Made by a program: the position numbers and the translations under genes. This document shows, in pieces, positions 16,966 to 27,070 of a stretch of 64,000 nucleotides of DNA. Each line of letters begins with the position of its first letter. The stretch's first letter is position 1. The notes beneath the pieces are model-generated. The model searched no databases. It was not told where the DNA came from and worked only from the letters and a program-made list of their open reading frames with translations. The stretch comes from Maribellus maritimus (GTDB lineage: Bacteria; Bacteroidota; Bacteroidia; Bacteroidales; Prolixibacteraceae). The stretch spans positions 124,001-188,000 of the forward strand of contig NZ_JAIKLE010000002.1 in NCBI RefSeq assembly GCF_022267315.1, written 5' to 3'.

Positions 16966-18399
16966 TTATATTGATGCACAAAACAGGATTAACGCTTCCC
17001 TGTCTTCTTTTGCCAGGTTTCTAAAAAATTCACGTGAATCTTCAGCTTCTCCAAAATGCCAGAGAATAGCTTCTTCAAAATTACGGGCACGCAAATCATG
17101 AAACATATCCGTATGGTTGGCTGCTTTGTTCATTAATCCGCGTCCCCACAACGGAGGTGTGCGGTATGTACGAAATCTGCCCTGGTTTTCATCTCCCATG
17201 TCATGCATCAGAAGATCGGTGTATGGCCAGATTTTTTGGTTTGAATATTCGGGAATGTATTCGTAATCTCCTGTTGTCCATGAAGGTTTATGGCATTCTG
17301 CACATTTCCCTTCATAAAAAAGATTTTTGCCTTGCTGCACATCAGGATCACCGAGGTTTCGGGCGGCAGGAACAGCAAGTCCTCTGTGCCAGACCATAAA
17401 ATCAAGCAAATCATCATAAGAGAGTTCTGCTTTCTGTGGGCCATGTAGTCCGGTGGTATCTATCCCGAGTTCGTGCTGTTTTTCTATCCATTGAGTAGTC
17501 GCATAAAGATTGGGACGGTCTTCCCTTGTAATATTTGAAATACTGTACAATGCGTTGTATCCAGGTCCGTTTTGTAAGGTAGCCCGACTGCAATGCCAGG
17601 TAAATTTTCCCAGGTGTTGTTTCCCGTCAAAGCTTTCGGTAATCCACGGTCCGTGCTGCCCCTTTATAACGCCATCCATCGCCTGTTGCCGTTCGTATTC
17701 ATCAATTATACTTTCATCGGCAATGGCATCCAGTAAACCGGTTCCGTAGATTCCTATTGTTGCTTCGATGGAAACTTTATAGCCTGCCGGTAAATCCATA
17801 ATACAATTTATAAGTTCGGCAGTTGGGTAAATCAATGTCCCTTCAATTGCCTTCCCTGCATTGTATGGCGTTCCGTCAGGATATTTATTCCCATATTCAT
17901 CTACAAACTGATTCCATGTAATGTCAACTCCTTCGGCAGGAGGTACAAAAGGTGCAACAGCATGTGTTTGTAACATTACCGTAAATCCGGGCACAATCGA
18001 TCCGTCAGGCATATGTACAAAGGCAATATATCCGTTTCCATGGTCAACCGAGAAATCGTCGACACGTTGTGCTCTTCCATATCCGGGATGACAAGAAATA
18101 CAAGATGTTTTAATATAAACAGGCCCCAGACCTCCAAAAGGTACATCGGAATCTGAAACAAAAGTACCTTCAAAAAAAGCTTCTCCATTTAGAAAAGCAT
18201 TCAAATCTGAAATAGCAGGCGACGGTTGTTCGAAACATTTTGATGTTTCGTTAAAAACAGTTCCGTTGATTCCTCCTGAATAATATTCCTCTGCGAGAAC
18301 TTCATCTTCGGGTGTCCCAATGCTATCATCCTTTACACATGAAGCAAAAAGGAGAACAACGGTAAATAAAAAGATGTTTTTTATACAAGATAGTTTCAT
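16966..18399 (-). CDS. Di-heme oxidoreductase (DUF1111/DHOR) lipoprotein 2
   Basis: 477 residues, a paralogue of the gene at 15233. Lipobox LLFASC, heme motif 1 in KTSCISCHPGYGRA, heme motif 2 in GKCAECHKPSW, and C-terminal motif HDLRARNFEEAILWHFGEAEDS. It differs from the first copy by a longer central insertion around the VDITWNQFVDEYGN segment and a distinct N-terminus. Two diverged copies side by side suggest different substrates or a heterodimer. It is preceded by the imelysin gene (20-bp gap) and followed by the cytochrome gene. Confidence 0.92.
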   Translation of the reverse strand: MKLSCIKNIFLFTVVLLFASCVKDDSIGTPEDEVLAEEYYSGGINGTVFNETSKCFEQPSPAISDLNAFLNGEAFFEGTFVSDSDVPFGGLGPVYIKTSCISCHPGYGRAQRVDDFSVDHGNGYIAFVHMPDGSIVPGFTVMLQTHAVAPFVPPAEGVDITWNQFVDEYGNKYPDGTPYNAGKAIEGTLIYPTAELINCIMDLPAGYKVSIEATIGIYGTGLLDAIADESIIDEYERQQAMDGVIKGQHGPWITESFDGKQHLGKFTWHCSRATLQNGPGYNALYSISNITREDRPNLYATTQWIEKQHELGIDTTGLHGPQKAELSYDDLLDFMVWHRGLAVPAARNLGDPDVQQGKNLFYEGKCAECHKPSWTTGDYEYIPEYSNQKIWPYTDLLMHDMGDENQGRFRTYRTPPLWGRGLMNKAANHTDMFHDLRARNFEEAILWHFGEAEDSREFFRNLAKEDREALILFCASI

Positions 18400-18419
18400 T
18401 TTTGGTTTGGTTTTTAATT

Positions 18420-19547
18420 TTACTGAAGGAGATTTTTGATTTTTTGCAAGGAGTTGAACAGTTCTGTGCAGGCAGCAATTGCTTCGGAAGTTCCGCTTTC
18501 ATTGTCAAGATTATTTCTGAAAGGTTCTCCGATTGCATCGATTTTGGAAAGTGCTGTTGCAATGTTTGTTTTTATTTCAGTATCGAGCGCTGCATCTTCG
18601 CCGGCAACAAAAGCAGAAATGCTTGTTCCGCGGTTGTTTTCATCGGCTCCTCCCAGATAAGCATTTTCAATACTTCTGATATTATTCTTAAAATCAGTCA
18701 GCGAATTCCAACTGTACCATGATTCAACATCCAAAACATTTTTTGATTCAACCGGATCGGCGATTTTTGCATTCCCGACTTCATCTGCAATATCCATCGC
18801 TCCCTGAATAATTTCTTCAACAGCCGAGAACTGTGTATTGTAGCGACTTCCGGCAAGCCCGGCACTTTTTATTTCATCACCAAATGCGTCACCGGTTTCT
18901 ATTTCTGCTTCTGCAAGGATGCTTTGTTTGTTTGCATTCAGATTGTCGGTGCCAACCCACCACGATTCAAGAGTAATACAGTCTTGTGCAAGAATAAGGG
19001 CTACAGCTTTTAAATAACTATATTCTGTTGCAGTTATATCGGCTCCGGTTCTTGCCTGTCCGTCCCTGAACAACAGGTATTCAACAGCATGAAAACCACG
19101 TAAAGAGGCTCCAAGATTATCGCGTACATAGCCGGCACTCATTTCTATTTCTCCACTTTCAACATCAGTTAAAACCTGGTCAAGTTGGTTTTTATCCAGG
19201 GGCCAGGTGTCGAGCAGCGGGTCAAGGTTATTAAATGCGGCAGGTCCAAATAGAAAAGCCTCACTTTTCTCCCAGTGTTCACGTGTATCTTTCCATGCAT
19301 CGGCAGCAGCAACCACTTCATCATCGGTGATTCCGTCTTCAAAGGCTTCCAGTGCAGTTGTCAGCAGAATTGAATTGTCAGCCATGGAAGTATAGGTGGC
19401 AATTACCGTTTTATCCGTATAATCTGTTAGTATTTCAGTCAGAAGATTGTCTTGTTCCGAGCCTGTTATGTCGTTGTCATTATCACACGAATAACTAACA
19501 AACAAGAGCAAACTCAGCAACACTAAATTATTGATACATTTTTTCAT
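18420..19547 (-). CDS. Imelysin-family lipoprotein
   Basis: 375 residues. Signal peptide with lipobox LFVSYSC (Cys near residue 21). The imelysin (peptidase M75/EfeO/IcmP) fold is shown by the conserved WPLDKNQLD segment near residue 115 and the metal-site motif GxHxxE in LRGFHAVEYLLF. Members bind iron or are needed for its uptake; proteolysis was claimed for the founder but is doubtful for the family. It lies 11 bp after the porin-like gene and 20 bp before the second DHOR gene, a pairing also known in Pseudomonas, which points to metal handling at the cell surface. Confidence 0.92.
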   Translation of the reverse strand: MKKCINNLVLLSLLLFVSYSCDNDNDITGSEQDNLLTEILTDYTDKTVIATYTSMADNSILLTTALEAFEDGITDDEVVAAADAWKDTREHWEKSEAFLFGPAAFNNLDPLLDTWPLDKNQLDQVLTDVESGEIEMSAGYVRDNLGASLRGFHAVEYLLFRDGQARTGADITATEYSYLKAVALILAQDCITLESWWVGTDNLNANKQSILAEAEIETGDAFGDEIKSAGLAGSRYNTQFSAVEEIIQGAMDIADEVGNAKIADPVESKNVLDVESWYSWNSLTDFKNNIRSIENAYLGGADENNRGTSISAFVAGEDAALDTEIKTNIATALSKIDAIGEPFRNNLDNESGTSEAIAACTELFNSLQKIKNLLQ

Positions 19548-19558
19548 CGTAATATATT

Positions 19559-20818
19559 TTAATGGTTAAATATTCCAGCGAATACAATGCCGATGCTAAA
19601 AGTATTTTCCTGGTTGTAAGGCGCTTCAAAAACACGCATATTGTACTCCGCTTTTATTCCGATTTCGGGGAGAGGAAAATAGTTTATCCCGGCTGTATAC
19701 AAGTTTCTTTTGTAGCGTTTATCAGCAAGCATACCTTCAACAGTATTTTGCATTGAGTTGTAATAGGTATAATGGAGAAAAAGAAAAAGTTTGTCGTTTT
19801 GTGCAGGCACAAGTGAAAAAATATCATACCCGGCCTCCACCAACACCGACATAGCATTTTTCGCTACATCGGTGTGTGGCGAGGGCGCCGCATTGGGCAA
19901 ATTTTTGTTGATTTTTGATATTTCTGCCGACTCCGACAAATTCCCGTAAATAAGATTTGTTCTGGCTAAAAAGTTGTGTGTTTTATATTCTGCTTCCGCC
20001 GAACCAATAAGCACTGTTCCGTTTGACTCTGCATACCGGTCGGCCTTTAAACTGTTTTGCGCACTGTTCCCCACGTAGCCACTAAGTGCCCAGCGTAGTC
20101 CGTTAACCGAATAATTGTCGATTCTGACTACTCCGGCCATATTGGTTGCCAGTTTATACTCATAAGGTGAAACACTCCCGCCGTTTACCCAGTTTGCCGA
20201 ACCAAATGCATCAACATCTAAACCATTAATAATCTGGGCTTCATAGCGCCACATTCCAAGACGCCCGTAAACGCTGATACCGTTATCGTGCCAGGTTTGT
20301 GGGATAATTGTATTTTCTCCTTCCGGCCGCAAAACCGTAAAATATTCTGTTGGTAAATGTTGGTAATTTGTTATCCCAACCGGAACAATAACATGCCCGG
20401 CGCGAATATTAAATCGAGAACTAAAACTTTTTTCCAGCCAAAATTGCTCAAGAATGATTTCGCCACCCTTTTCAACTTCCTGTTCATATTCGCCAAATTC
20501 TTCTGCTTCTATTTCAACTTCCGAAGCTGTGCCTCCGTGTTCAAATTCAATTTCTGAACCCAGTTTCCAGTTATTGTCAAAAAGATATTCGAGTGAAAAA
20601 ACAAGATGAGGAACATCGGTTTGAGCCCGTTTTTCATTTTCGGTAAAATTTTCAGGATAGGTGTAACGGTTAAAGTCTGCCGAATAGTTATATCGTTGAT
20701 AGGTTATTTCTCCGTAGCCGCCAATTTTTAACCGCGGTTCTTTTTCTGTTTTTTGTTGGGCCGGAATTTCGGAACAAAAGAAAATCAATATAAAAAGGGC
20801 ATAAAAATTTTTAATCAT
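19559..20818 (-). CDS. Porin-like outer-membrane beta-barrel protein
   Basis: 419 residues. A signal peptide (1-20, ending IPAQQ) is followed by repeated amphipathic strands: KIGGYGEITYQRY, LEYLFDNNWKLGSEIEFEHGG, FNIRAGHVIVPVG and a final strand FSIGIVFAGIF. A very acidic stretch (EVEIEAEEFGEYEQEVEKGG) falls in a predicted loop and could attract cations. The overall layout resembles OprO/OprP-like porins in Bacteroidetes. As the first gene of the imelysin/DHOR operon it may be the channel or receptor for the same metal; that role is inferred from context. Confidence 0.75.
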   Translation of the reverse strand: MIKNFYALFILIFFCSEIPAQQKTEKEPRLKIGGYGEITYQRYNYSADFNRYTYPENFTENEKRAQTDVPHLVFSLEYLFDNNWKLGSEIEFEHGGTASEVEIEAEEFGEYEQEVEKGGEIILEQFWLEKSFSSRFNIRAGHVIVPVGITNYQHLPTEYFTVLRPEGENTIIPQTWHDNGISVYGRLGMWRYEAQIINGLDVDAFGSANWVNGGSVSPYEYKLATNMAGVVRIDNYSVNGLRWALSGYVGNSAQNSLKADRYAESNGTVLIGSAEAEYKTHNFLARTNLIYGNLSESAEISKINKNLPNAAPSPHTDVAKNAMSVLVEAGYDIFSLVPAQNDKLFLFLHYTYYNSMQNTVEGMLADKRYKRNLYTAGINYFPLPEIGIKAEYNMRVFEAPYNQENTFSIGIVFAGIFNH

Positions 20819-20840
20819 AGGAACATCTTTTAGGAAAAGT

Positions 20841-20871
20841 CAAAAGTAGAGATTGACCAGAGCCTTCACAA
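20841..20871 (-). promoter_or_regulatory. Candidate promoter of the imelysin/DHOR operon
   Basis: On the minus strand TTG (20871-20869), a 20-bp spacer, then TACTTTTG (20848-20841) match the Bacteroidetes -33/-7 promoter form. The predicted transcription start is about 15 nt before the ATG at 20818. The remaining spacer up to 21124 shows no gene, clear hairpin or repeat. Confidence 0.55.
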
Positions 20872-21124
20872 TCCTCATTTTTTATGAAATTTCCCTACCC
20901 CTGAAAAATTCCATGAGAACAAATTATGTCTGAGCCTGGATTTGTTTATGAAAGTTCAATGATATTTTAAGTTGTTGATTGTTTGTTTTATACGACAGGT
21001 GGAGTTTGTGTCGGGATTTTTTTATTTTAGAACAATTGGTTTCTTTTACTCAGGTTTTTTGCAAAGTGCACTTTAGCTTATCCTGTTTTATGATGAAGTT
21101 GAAAAATTGCATTCCGAAGAATTA

Positions 21125-23779
21125 TTAGAAACCGGCGATAGAAAATTTAACAGAAATACTTTCAAAACTGCTTTCACTAAAACCGGCAAAAACGCCAAAG
21201 TTACCTACAAAAAAGAGGTTATTTAAACTGTAACCCGCTTCCCAGTAATTATTCAGAGTTGGAGTGCTCAGATAGTTTAAATGAAAACTTTCGCTCCATG
21301 TACGTTTGTTAAAAAGCGATAAATAACGTATCAACAGGTATTCTGTCCGGAATTCAAAACCCGCATTGATATATTTATCACTGGTGCTGAATTCATAATC
21401 GTTCAGCAATTGAAAAGTGTGTGTGAAGTTTTTAAACGGAACAATAATTTCGGATATTTGAAAGTGTTTGAATTGAGAAAAATGCAACTGATTGGCGTTA
21501 AAAAAGTACCCCGTGCTCAACTGCCAGTCAATTCCGGAAGTAGGAGTGAGGTTGGCCTGGTGCCGGAATTTAAAATCAAGGCGGCTAAAGTCTGACGTTG
21601 AATTCACAATTCCTTTAACTCCTTGTTTGTAGGAAAGCAGAAAATCATAAAAATCAGAAATCATCAGGAAACCGGAATTTTGTAGCCAGGGTTTTCGCTG
21701 GTATTTTCGGTAGCTCAAACCAAGGGCATAAACCAAACTTTTCTGTTCCTGCAAAAAAGGGCTGTTTATATCCAATCCCTTTGGAATATTAGGCGAATAT
21801 TCTTTTTTGTCGGACAAAGAGTAACTCGCATTATTTTCTAACGGAGAAAAGTGGTTGTAATCGACCAGGCCTTTTAGATAAAAACTTTTAAATGCTTTTT
21901 GGGCCATATTAAAACGGAAAAATCCGGTTTCGTACAGTCGCATATAATTTTCGCCAAAAAACCAGGAGCTGATTGAGTTTAGGTCGGGGTTAATCCCCTG
22001 GTCGTTAAATTTAAAATCCCGGCTTTCTTTTCCAAATGATATTTCCAGTTGATTGTTTTTTGCCAAAAGATTTTGAAAACGCGAATTTACCGACCAGAAA
22101 ATGGCTTTGCGGTTAAAGGCATAACCCATTTCAGGTGTCACTCTGACATATTTCCCTGAATCCAAATCGGCAAAAAAACGAACGGATTGTTTGTATTTGT
22201 ACCCGTCAACCGCATTGTAATCGGCATTTTCTGTTGCAAGTAATCCCGGATAACTGACCCGAACCATTGAATCTCTGTATAAATCAGGATATCCGGTAAA
22301 AATTTTCATTGCTACCGAATTTTTGAAGCCGGTTTTTGAATCGGCGGTTGAATCAGGTTTTTGTGTTTTCATTTTTACCAGTGAGTCACTCATGGCATAA
22401 CTCTTAATTTCAGCCGGTGTTAAGGGAATTGTCCTGACGGAATCCCAGGCAAAAGTATCACTCGCAAGTGTGTCTTTTCTTTCTTCAATGTTGTAATTGC
22501 TGTTGTAGGAAGAAGCAAAAGTAGAATCCTGGTACTGCTCTTTTAAAATTTTGCGGTTTAAACGTGCAACTTTACGAACATCTTTATTACTTAATTCATC
22601 TTTTGAACTTAAGCGCGCAACTTCATCTCTTAGTTCAATTTCTTTTTTATTTACCTCTCTTTTTTGTGTGTTCGTTGGTTCTTTTGTTGCTGTTTGACTG
22701 GAAACCGGTTCGTTTTCTTCAACTGATTTGTATTGTAAAGTTGCTCCGTAATAAAATTCGCCTTTTAAGCCGAGCAGAGAAAAGTCGCCGTTAATAATAT
22801 GTGAAACCGGCATCCAGTTTTCATTTCCAAGATTTTCGTATTGTTGTTTAATCCGGTAGTGAAAAAATTCGATTCGGGCATTAAAATCTATATTGTAAAT
22901 ACACCAGAGTTTATCTACAATGTATATGGTCCCGGAAACCAATTCGTCGCTTTTTCGTTTGGGCTCAACTTTTATTTTGAAAACATCAAATTTTCCAACC
23001 GTTATAAAGCCCTGGTATTCGTAATTATAGTGGTTTAACGCTGTTGCTGAAAGGGGTGAAATAACCTGATTTGGTCGCTCTTCATAAAAAGTAGACGTCA
23101 TTAATCCCATCATCGGAGGTTCATCAAAACCAGTAAGCGATGTTTTTTTACTTATCACTTCCTGTTTATAACTTTCAGGATAATCATAAGTTATTTTGTT
23201 TTGCGATTCGATAACATAGGTTACATCCTCCTTAAAAGCATCTTTAAGTTTTTTATCATTTATCTCTATTCGGTTTTGATAAAGTTTAGGAATATTGGTA
23301 AATGTAAAATTGCTTTTTATATATAAATTGGCTTCATAATGTTTTATTTTTTCACGGAAATAGGCCGCATTTGCCATTGCTTTCCTGATAATATAATAGG
23401 CCGGGTCTTCTTTTCCCGGAAAAACTTTAATTTCTTTTATCTGATATTCCTGCTGCAGCAGTACGATGTCAAAAAGCAGAGAGTCGGAAGCCAACGTTAT
23501 CTCTTTTTCAATTTGCTGATATCCAAGTGACCGAATTAAAAAATGATAAGTGCCTTTTTCAAGATTCAGACTGTAATTCCCATTGGCATTTGAAATGGTT
23601 CCTTCACGGGTTTCTGAAACAAAAATTGTGGCATAAGGTACGGCTTCATTTTGCTCGTTGACGATTTTTCCGTAAAGGTTTTGTCCCGAAATTACAGATG
23701 GAAAAAAAAGGCTCCCGCATATAAAAAAAAGAAGGGAAACTGTAAACTTGAATTTCTTCTGCAGGGTGTTTTCCGGCAT
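21125..23779 (-). CDS. DUF5686 outer-membrane protein with carboxypeptidase-like N-domain
   Basis: 884 residues from the ATG at 23779; the frame is open for 30 more codons but only this start is followed by a proper signal peptide (FTVSLLFFICGSLFFPSVISGQ). Next comes a CarboxypepD_reg-like Ig domain (LYGKIVNEQNEAVPYATIFVSETREGTISN region, about 35-115), then DUF5686, whose strands continue to a terminal Phe (ISVKFSIAGF). A charged coiled stretch (EIELRDEVARLSSKDEL) interrupts the middle. This family is common in Bacteroidetes outer membranes, function unknown. It stands alone, with a 306-bp gap to the porin gene. Confidence 0.85.
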   Translation of the reverse strand: MPENTLQKKFKFTVSLLFFICGSLFFPSVISGQNLYGKIVNEQNEAVPYATIFVSETREGTISNANGNYSLNLEKGTYHFLIRSLGYQQIEKEITLASDSLLFDIVLLQQEYQIKEIKVFPGKEDPAYYIIRKAMANAAYFREKIKHYEANLYIKSNFTFTNIPKLYQNRIEINDKKLKDAFKEDVTYVIESQNKITYDYPESYKQEVISKKTSLTGFDEPPMMGLMTSTFYEERPNQVISPLSATALNHYNYEYQGFITVGKFDVFKIKVEPKRKSDELVSGTIYIVDKLWCIYNIDFNARIEFFHYRIKQQYENLGNENWMPVSHIINGDFSLLGLKGEFYYGATLQYKSVEENEPVSSQTATKEPTNTQKREVNKKEIELRDEVARLSSKDELSNKDVRKVARLNRKILKEQYQDSTFASSYNSNYNIEERKDTLASDTFAWDSVRTIPLTPAEIKSYAMSDSLVKMKTQKPDSTADSKTGFKNSVAMKIFTGYPDLYRDSMVRVSYPGLLATENADYNAVDGYKYKQSVRFFADLDSGKYVRVTPEMGYAFNRKAIFWSVNSRFQNLLAKNNQLEISFGKESRDFKFNDQGINPDLNSISSWFFGENYMRLYETGFFRFNMAQKAFKSFYLKGLVDYNHFSPLENNASYSLSDKKEYSPNIPKGLDINSPFLQEQKSLVYALGLSYRKYQRKPWLQNSGFLMISDFYDFLLSYKQGVKGIVNSTSDFSRLDFKFRHQANLTPTSGIDWQLSTGYFFNANQLHFSQFKHFQISEIIVPFKNFTHTFQLLNDYEFSTSDKYINAGFEFRTEYLLIRYLSLFNKRTWSESFHLNYLSTPTLNNYWEAGYSLNNLFFVGNFGVFAGFSESSFESISVKFSIAGF

Positions 23780-23886
23780 GGTTTCAACTGTTTTTAATTG
23801 ATGGTTGCGCGAATATAATGGCTTTTTGGAAAACGAAACGCCGGGCAAAAGTAAAATTAAGAAAGACAATGCGGAATTATGTTTTG

Positions 23887-24867
23887 TTAACGGTTTATCA
23901 CAATTTTTTGGGTCTGTGTAAATCTTTTACTGTAAAGGGTTAAAATATGGATTCCTGTTGGCAACCCGCCAATATATAATTTATCTGCCGGATCAAAATT
24001 GTTTGTTAACAGAATGGTTTTTCCTGTAATATCGATAATCTTTATTTTATCAATCAACTGTACAGTGTTGCTGTTAAATTGCAGATAATCACTGGCCGGA
24101 TTTGGAAAAATCATATAATCGGCAATTTTCTTTTCCGGAATGGTTTGAATGACACCATTTTTTAAAACCACATCTATATCCAGTTGCCCTCCGTTACTTC
24201 CCAATATAATGCAGGTTGAATCAGTTTCAGTATATCCTGGTTCATGAAACACATAAAATGTATAATCTTCGGCACCCTTTAATTCTGCCTCCACATCAAA
24301 ATCAGAATAGATTTCATGAATGTCAAAAAGCTCAATAGAACTAAAACTTAAAATATCGTTGGCACGGTTGGTTACAGTAATCTTTATCGAGTCGGTATTT
24401 GATGTTCCCGTTATTTCTTCTTTTGAAACCAACATAAGTTTTGGGGCTATTTCCGAAGTAGTTGGCAGCGAAGCATTTTTCCATGAACTTATTCCTCCCT
24501 GCATGTCATAGACCTCGGCAAAACCTAAATTTTGCATTTTTGTAAATGTACCGCTGCTTCTGCCTCCTGACTGACAATGAATTAAATATGTTTTGTGTCT
24601 GGGGAGTGCATCAACTTGTTCTGTAAAATCAGAATCATAGTAATTTCGGTTTATCGAACCTTGCAGATGTCCAGCCTGCCATTGACTGGGAGTACGAACA
24701 TCAATAATTACAAAATTCGGATTGGTTTCATTTGCTTGTATTAAACTGTCGCATTGCTGAACGGTAAGTTTTTTATAGATGTCGTAATTCTCCGAGGCCG
24801 ACAAAGTTGCTGTTGAGAATAAACTAAATACAAATATAGCGGTGAAGCAGTTGGTAAAATTTTTCAT
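23887..24867 (-). CDS. Exported rhodanese-domain protein with type IX sorting tail
   Basis: 326 residues. Signal peptide (1-25), then a rhodanese domain (about 33-130) with the active-site loop HCQSGGRSS and catalytic Cys98. A middle beta-rich region (about 140-240) probably forms an Ig-like domain. The last 75 residues are a Por secretion system C-terminal sorting domain (IFPNPASDYLQF ... GLPTGIHILTLYS ... KIVINR). Rhodaneses transfer sulfane sulfur and are usually cytoplasmic or periplasmic; export to the cell surface by the type IX system is unusual. It is a single gene, 107 bp from the DUF5686 gene. Confidence 0.9.
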   Translation of the reverse strand: MKNFTNCFTAIFVFSLFSTATLSASENYDIYKKLTVQQCDSLIQANETNPNFVIIDVRTPSQWQAGHLQGSINRNYYDSDFTEQVDALPRHKTYLIHCQSGGRSSGTFTKMQNLGFAEVYDMQGGISSWKNASLPTTSEIAPKLMLVSKEEITGTSNTDSIKITVTNRANDILSFSSIELFDIHEIYSDFDVEAELKGAEDYTFYVFHEPGYTETDSTCIILGSNGGQLDIDVVLKNGVIQTIPEKKIADYMIFPNPASDYLQFNSNTVQLIDKIKIIDITGKTILLTNNFDPADKLYIGGLPTGIHILTLYSKRFTQTQKIVINR

Positions 24868-25279
24868 GTATTCTTTGGTTTGTTTTTTTCAAAAGTAAAA
24901 ATATTTGACAACAGTTTTGCTAATTGTTTTTGTGTTTTATTTGTTGTAAATCAGGTTCTTAGGTTTTATTTTGTTTTGTTTGTGAACTTTTGTTTTATTG
25001 GTTTATGCCTTGTTTTATTTTGGATTGTGTTTTGTTTGTTGTAATATTTTGATTTCAAAATGATTGTAGCGCAAATTTGAAAATTCCAGGGAATGAGGAC
25101 TGTGATACGAGTTGTGAATTAAAACTTCTCGTTGAAATTTTATTTGTTAATAAATGTTACTACAAAAAAAATTAAATAAAAGTTTTGTAAATTGCAGCAC
25201 AGTACAGGACAGCATAGTATGGGATAGTTCTGTATTTTGGATAATAATTCATAAAAACATTTTAAATAAACCAATAAAA
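24868..25279. other. Divergent spacer between rhodanese and fucI
   Basis: 412 bp with no credible gene. The part from 24940 to 25060 is strikingly T/G-rich on the + strand, with many TGTTTTATT-like runs (A/C-rich on the minus strand, in the direction of the rhodanese gene). The fucI-proximal part holds a 15-bp tandem repeat, listed separately. No exact TAnnTTTG promoter was found for fucI. Confidence 0.5.
25197..25226 (+). repeat. Two abutting 15-bp direct repeats upstream of fucI
   Basis: GCACAGTACAGGACA (25197-25211) is followed at once by GCATAGTATGGGATA (25212-25226). The two agree at 11 of 15 positions and all four differences are transitions. They lie 53 bp before the fucI start, so they may be a regulator site. 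Confidence 0.45.
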
Positions 25280-27061
25280 ATGACAAACAGATTAATAGGC
25301 AGACTACCTAAAGTCGGTATTCGTCCGGTTATCGACGGACGTGAAAGAGGAGTTCGGGAATCTCTTGAAGAACAAACCATGAATATGGCAAAAGCCGCTC
25401 AGAAACTTATTGAAGATAATTTACGGTTTCCGGGAGGTGAAAAAATTGAATGTGTTATTGCAGATACAACCATTGGCGGTGTTGCAGAGGCTGCAATGTG
25501 TGCCGACAAGTTTGAAAAAGAAGGAGTTGGTGTATCCTTAACAGTTACTCCATGCTGGTGTTACGGCACCGAGGTAATGGATGCCAGTCCTTTGATTCCT
25601 AAAGCGGTTTGGGGATTTAACGGAACAGAACGTCCGGGAGCGGTATATTTGGCAGCAGCTTTGGCTGGTTACACCCAGAAAGGCTTGCCGGCTTTTGGAA
25701 TTTATGGACGGGATGTGCAGGATGCAGGAGACCAAAGCATACCTGAAGATGTAAAAGAAAAAATATTACGTTTTGTAAAATCAGCTCTTGCAGTTGCCCA
25801 AATGAAAGGCAAAACTTATTTGTCGCTGGGATATACTTCGATGGGAATTGCAGGTTCGATGGTGAATCCGGATTTTTTCCAGGACTATCTTGGAATGCGA
25901 ACCGAATTTGTTGATATGACGGAAGTAAAACGTCGGATTGACGAAGAAATTTATGATAAGGAAGAATATGAAAAAGCCCTGAAATGGACCAGGGAAAATT
26001 GTATTGAAGGAGAAGACAATAACAATGTGCTTGTCCGGGGCGACCGCGAAAGAAAAGACTGGGAATGGGAGATTGTTGTTAAAATGACTTTGATTTTTAG
26101 GGATCTGATGATAGGGAATCCAAAACTCAAAGAAGCCGGATTTGGCGAAGAAGCGTTGGGAAGAAATGCTATTGCCGGAGGTTTTCAGGGACAGCGTCAG
26201 TGGACCGACTACTATCCTAACGGCGATTTTTCAGAAACAATTTTAAACAGTTCGTTTGACTGGAATGGGATTCGTGAGGCCTTTGTTTTTGCCACCGAAA
26301 ATGACAGTTTAAATGCAGTACCCATGTTATTTGGGCACCTGTTAACAAATACAGCCCAGATTTTCTCTGATGTTCGTACCTACTGGAGTCCTGACGCAGT
26401 AAAAAGGGTGACAGGAAAAGAACTCACCGGTTTGGCAAAATTTGGAATTATCCACCTGATAAATTCCGGTTCTACAACAATGGATGCAACGGCTCAACAG
26501 AAAGATGAGCAGGGTAATCCGGTGATGAAACCGTTCTGGGACGTAACAGAAGAAGATGTGACCCGCTGTTTGGAGAATACGCGTTTTTGCCCTGCAAACA
26601 AAGGATATTTCAGAGGAGGCGGTTATTCCAGTCAGTTTAAAACCGAAGGAGAAATGCCCGTTACAATGTCGAGGATAAATCTTGTAAAAGGGCAGGGGCC
26701 GGTACTTCAGATTGCCGAAGGCTACACGGTTGATTTAGACGAAGACATTCACAAAGTATTGGATAAGCGTACCGATCCGACTTGGCCAACTACCTGGTTT
26801 GTTCCAAAACTGACCGGAAAAGGTGCGTTTAAAGATGTTTATTCGGTGATGGCAAACTGGGGAGCAAATCACGGTGCTATCAGTTACGGGCACATCGGTG
26901 CAGATCTGATTACCATGGCTTCAATTCTGCGTATTCCGGTTTGTATGCATAATGTAGACGAAGAATCTATTTTCAGGCCCAGTGCCTGGAACTCTTTTGG
27001 CGAGGACAAAGAAGGCGCTGATTACAGAGCCTGCGATAATTTTGGTCCCGTTTATAAATAG
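25280..27061 (+). CDS. fucI: L-fucose isomerase
   Basis: 593 residues from the ATG at 25280 ([20 protein letters not shown]), matching the usual length of about 591; the longer open frame upstream has no family similarity. It converts L-fucose to L-fuculose, and often D-arabinose to D-ribulose, in the cytoplasm with Mn2+. Visible family segments: [49 protein letters not shown] (metal-ligand Glu), [12 protein letters not shown], and [18 protein letters not shown] (His ligand). No fuculokinase or aldolase gene is adjacent. It is followed by a terminator-like hairpin and a lipoprotein, a regulator and a glycosidase that may form one locus. Confidence 0.96.
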   Translation: MTNRLIGRLPKVGIRPVIDGRERGVRESLEEQTMNMAKAAQKLIEDNLRFPGGEKIECVIADTTIGGVAEAAMCADKFEKEGVGVSLTVTPCWCYGTEVMDASPLIPKAVWGFNGTERPGAVYLAAALAGYTQKGLPAFGIYGRDVQDAGDQSIPEDVKEKILRFVKSALAVAQMKGKTYLSLGYTSMGIAGSMVNPDFFQDYLGMRTEFVDMTEVKRRIDEEIYDKEEYEKALKWTRENCIEGEDNNNVLVRGDRERKDWEWEIVVKMTLIFRDLMIGNPKLKEAGFGEEALGRNAIAGGFQGQRQWTDYYPNGDFSETILNSSFDWNGIREAFVFATENDSLNAVPMLFGHLLTNTAQIFSDVRTYWSPDAVKRVTGKELTGLAKFGIIHLINSGSTTMDATAQQKDEQGNPVMKPFWDVTEEDVTRCLENTRFCPANKGYFRGGGYSSQFKTEGEMPVTMSRINLVKGQGPVLQIAEGYTVDLDEDIHKVLDKRTDPTWPTTWFVPKLTGKGAFKDVYSVMANWGANHGAISYGHIGADLITMASILRIPVCMHNVDEESIFRPSAWNSFGEDKEGADYRACDNFGPVYK

Positions 27062-27070
27062 TTCATACGG

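Noticed and set aside
25154-25279. N-terminal extension of fucI.
   Set aside because: The 42 extra codons show no family similarity and contain the tandem repeat; the ATG at 25280 gives the standard protein.
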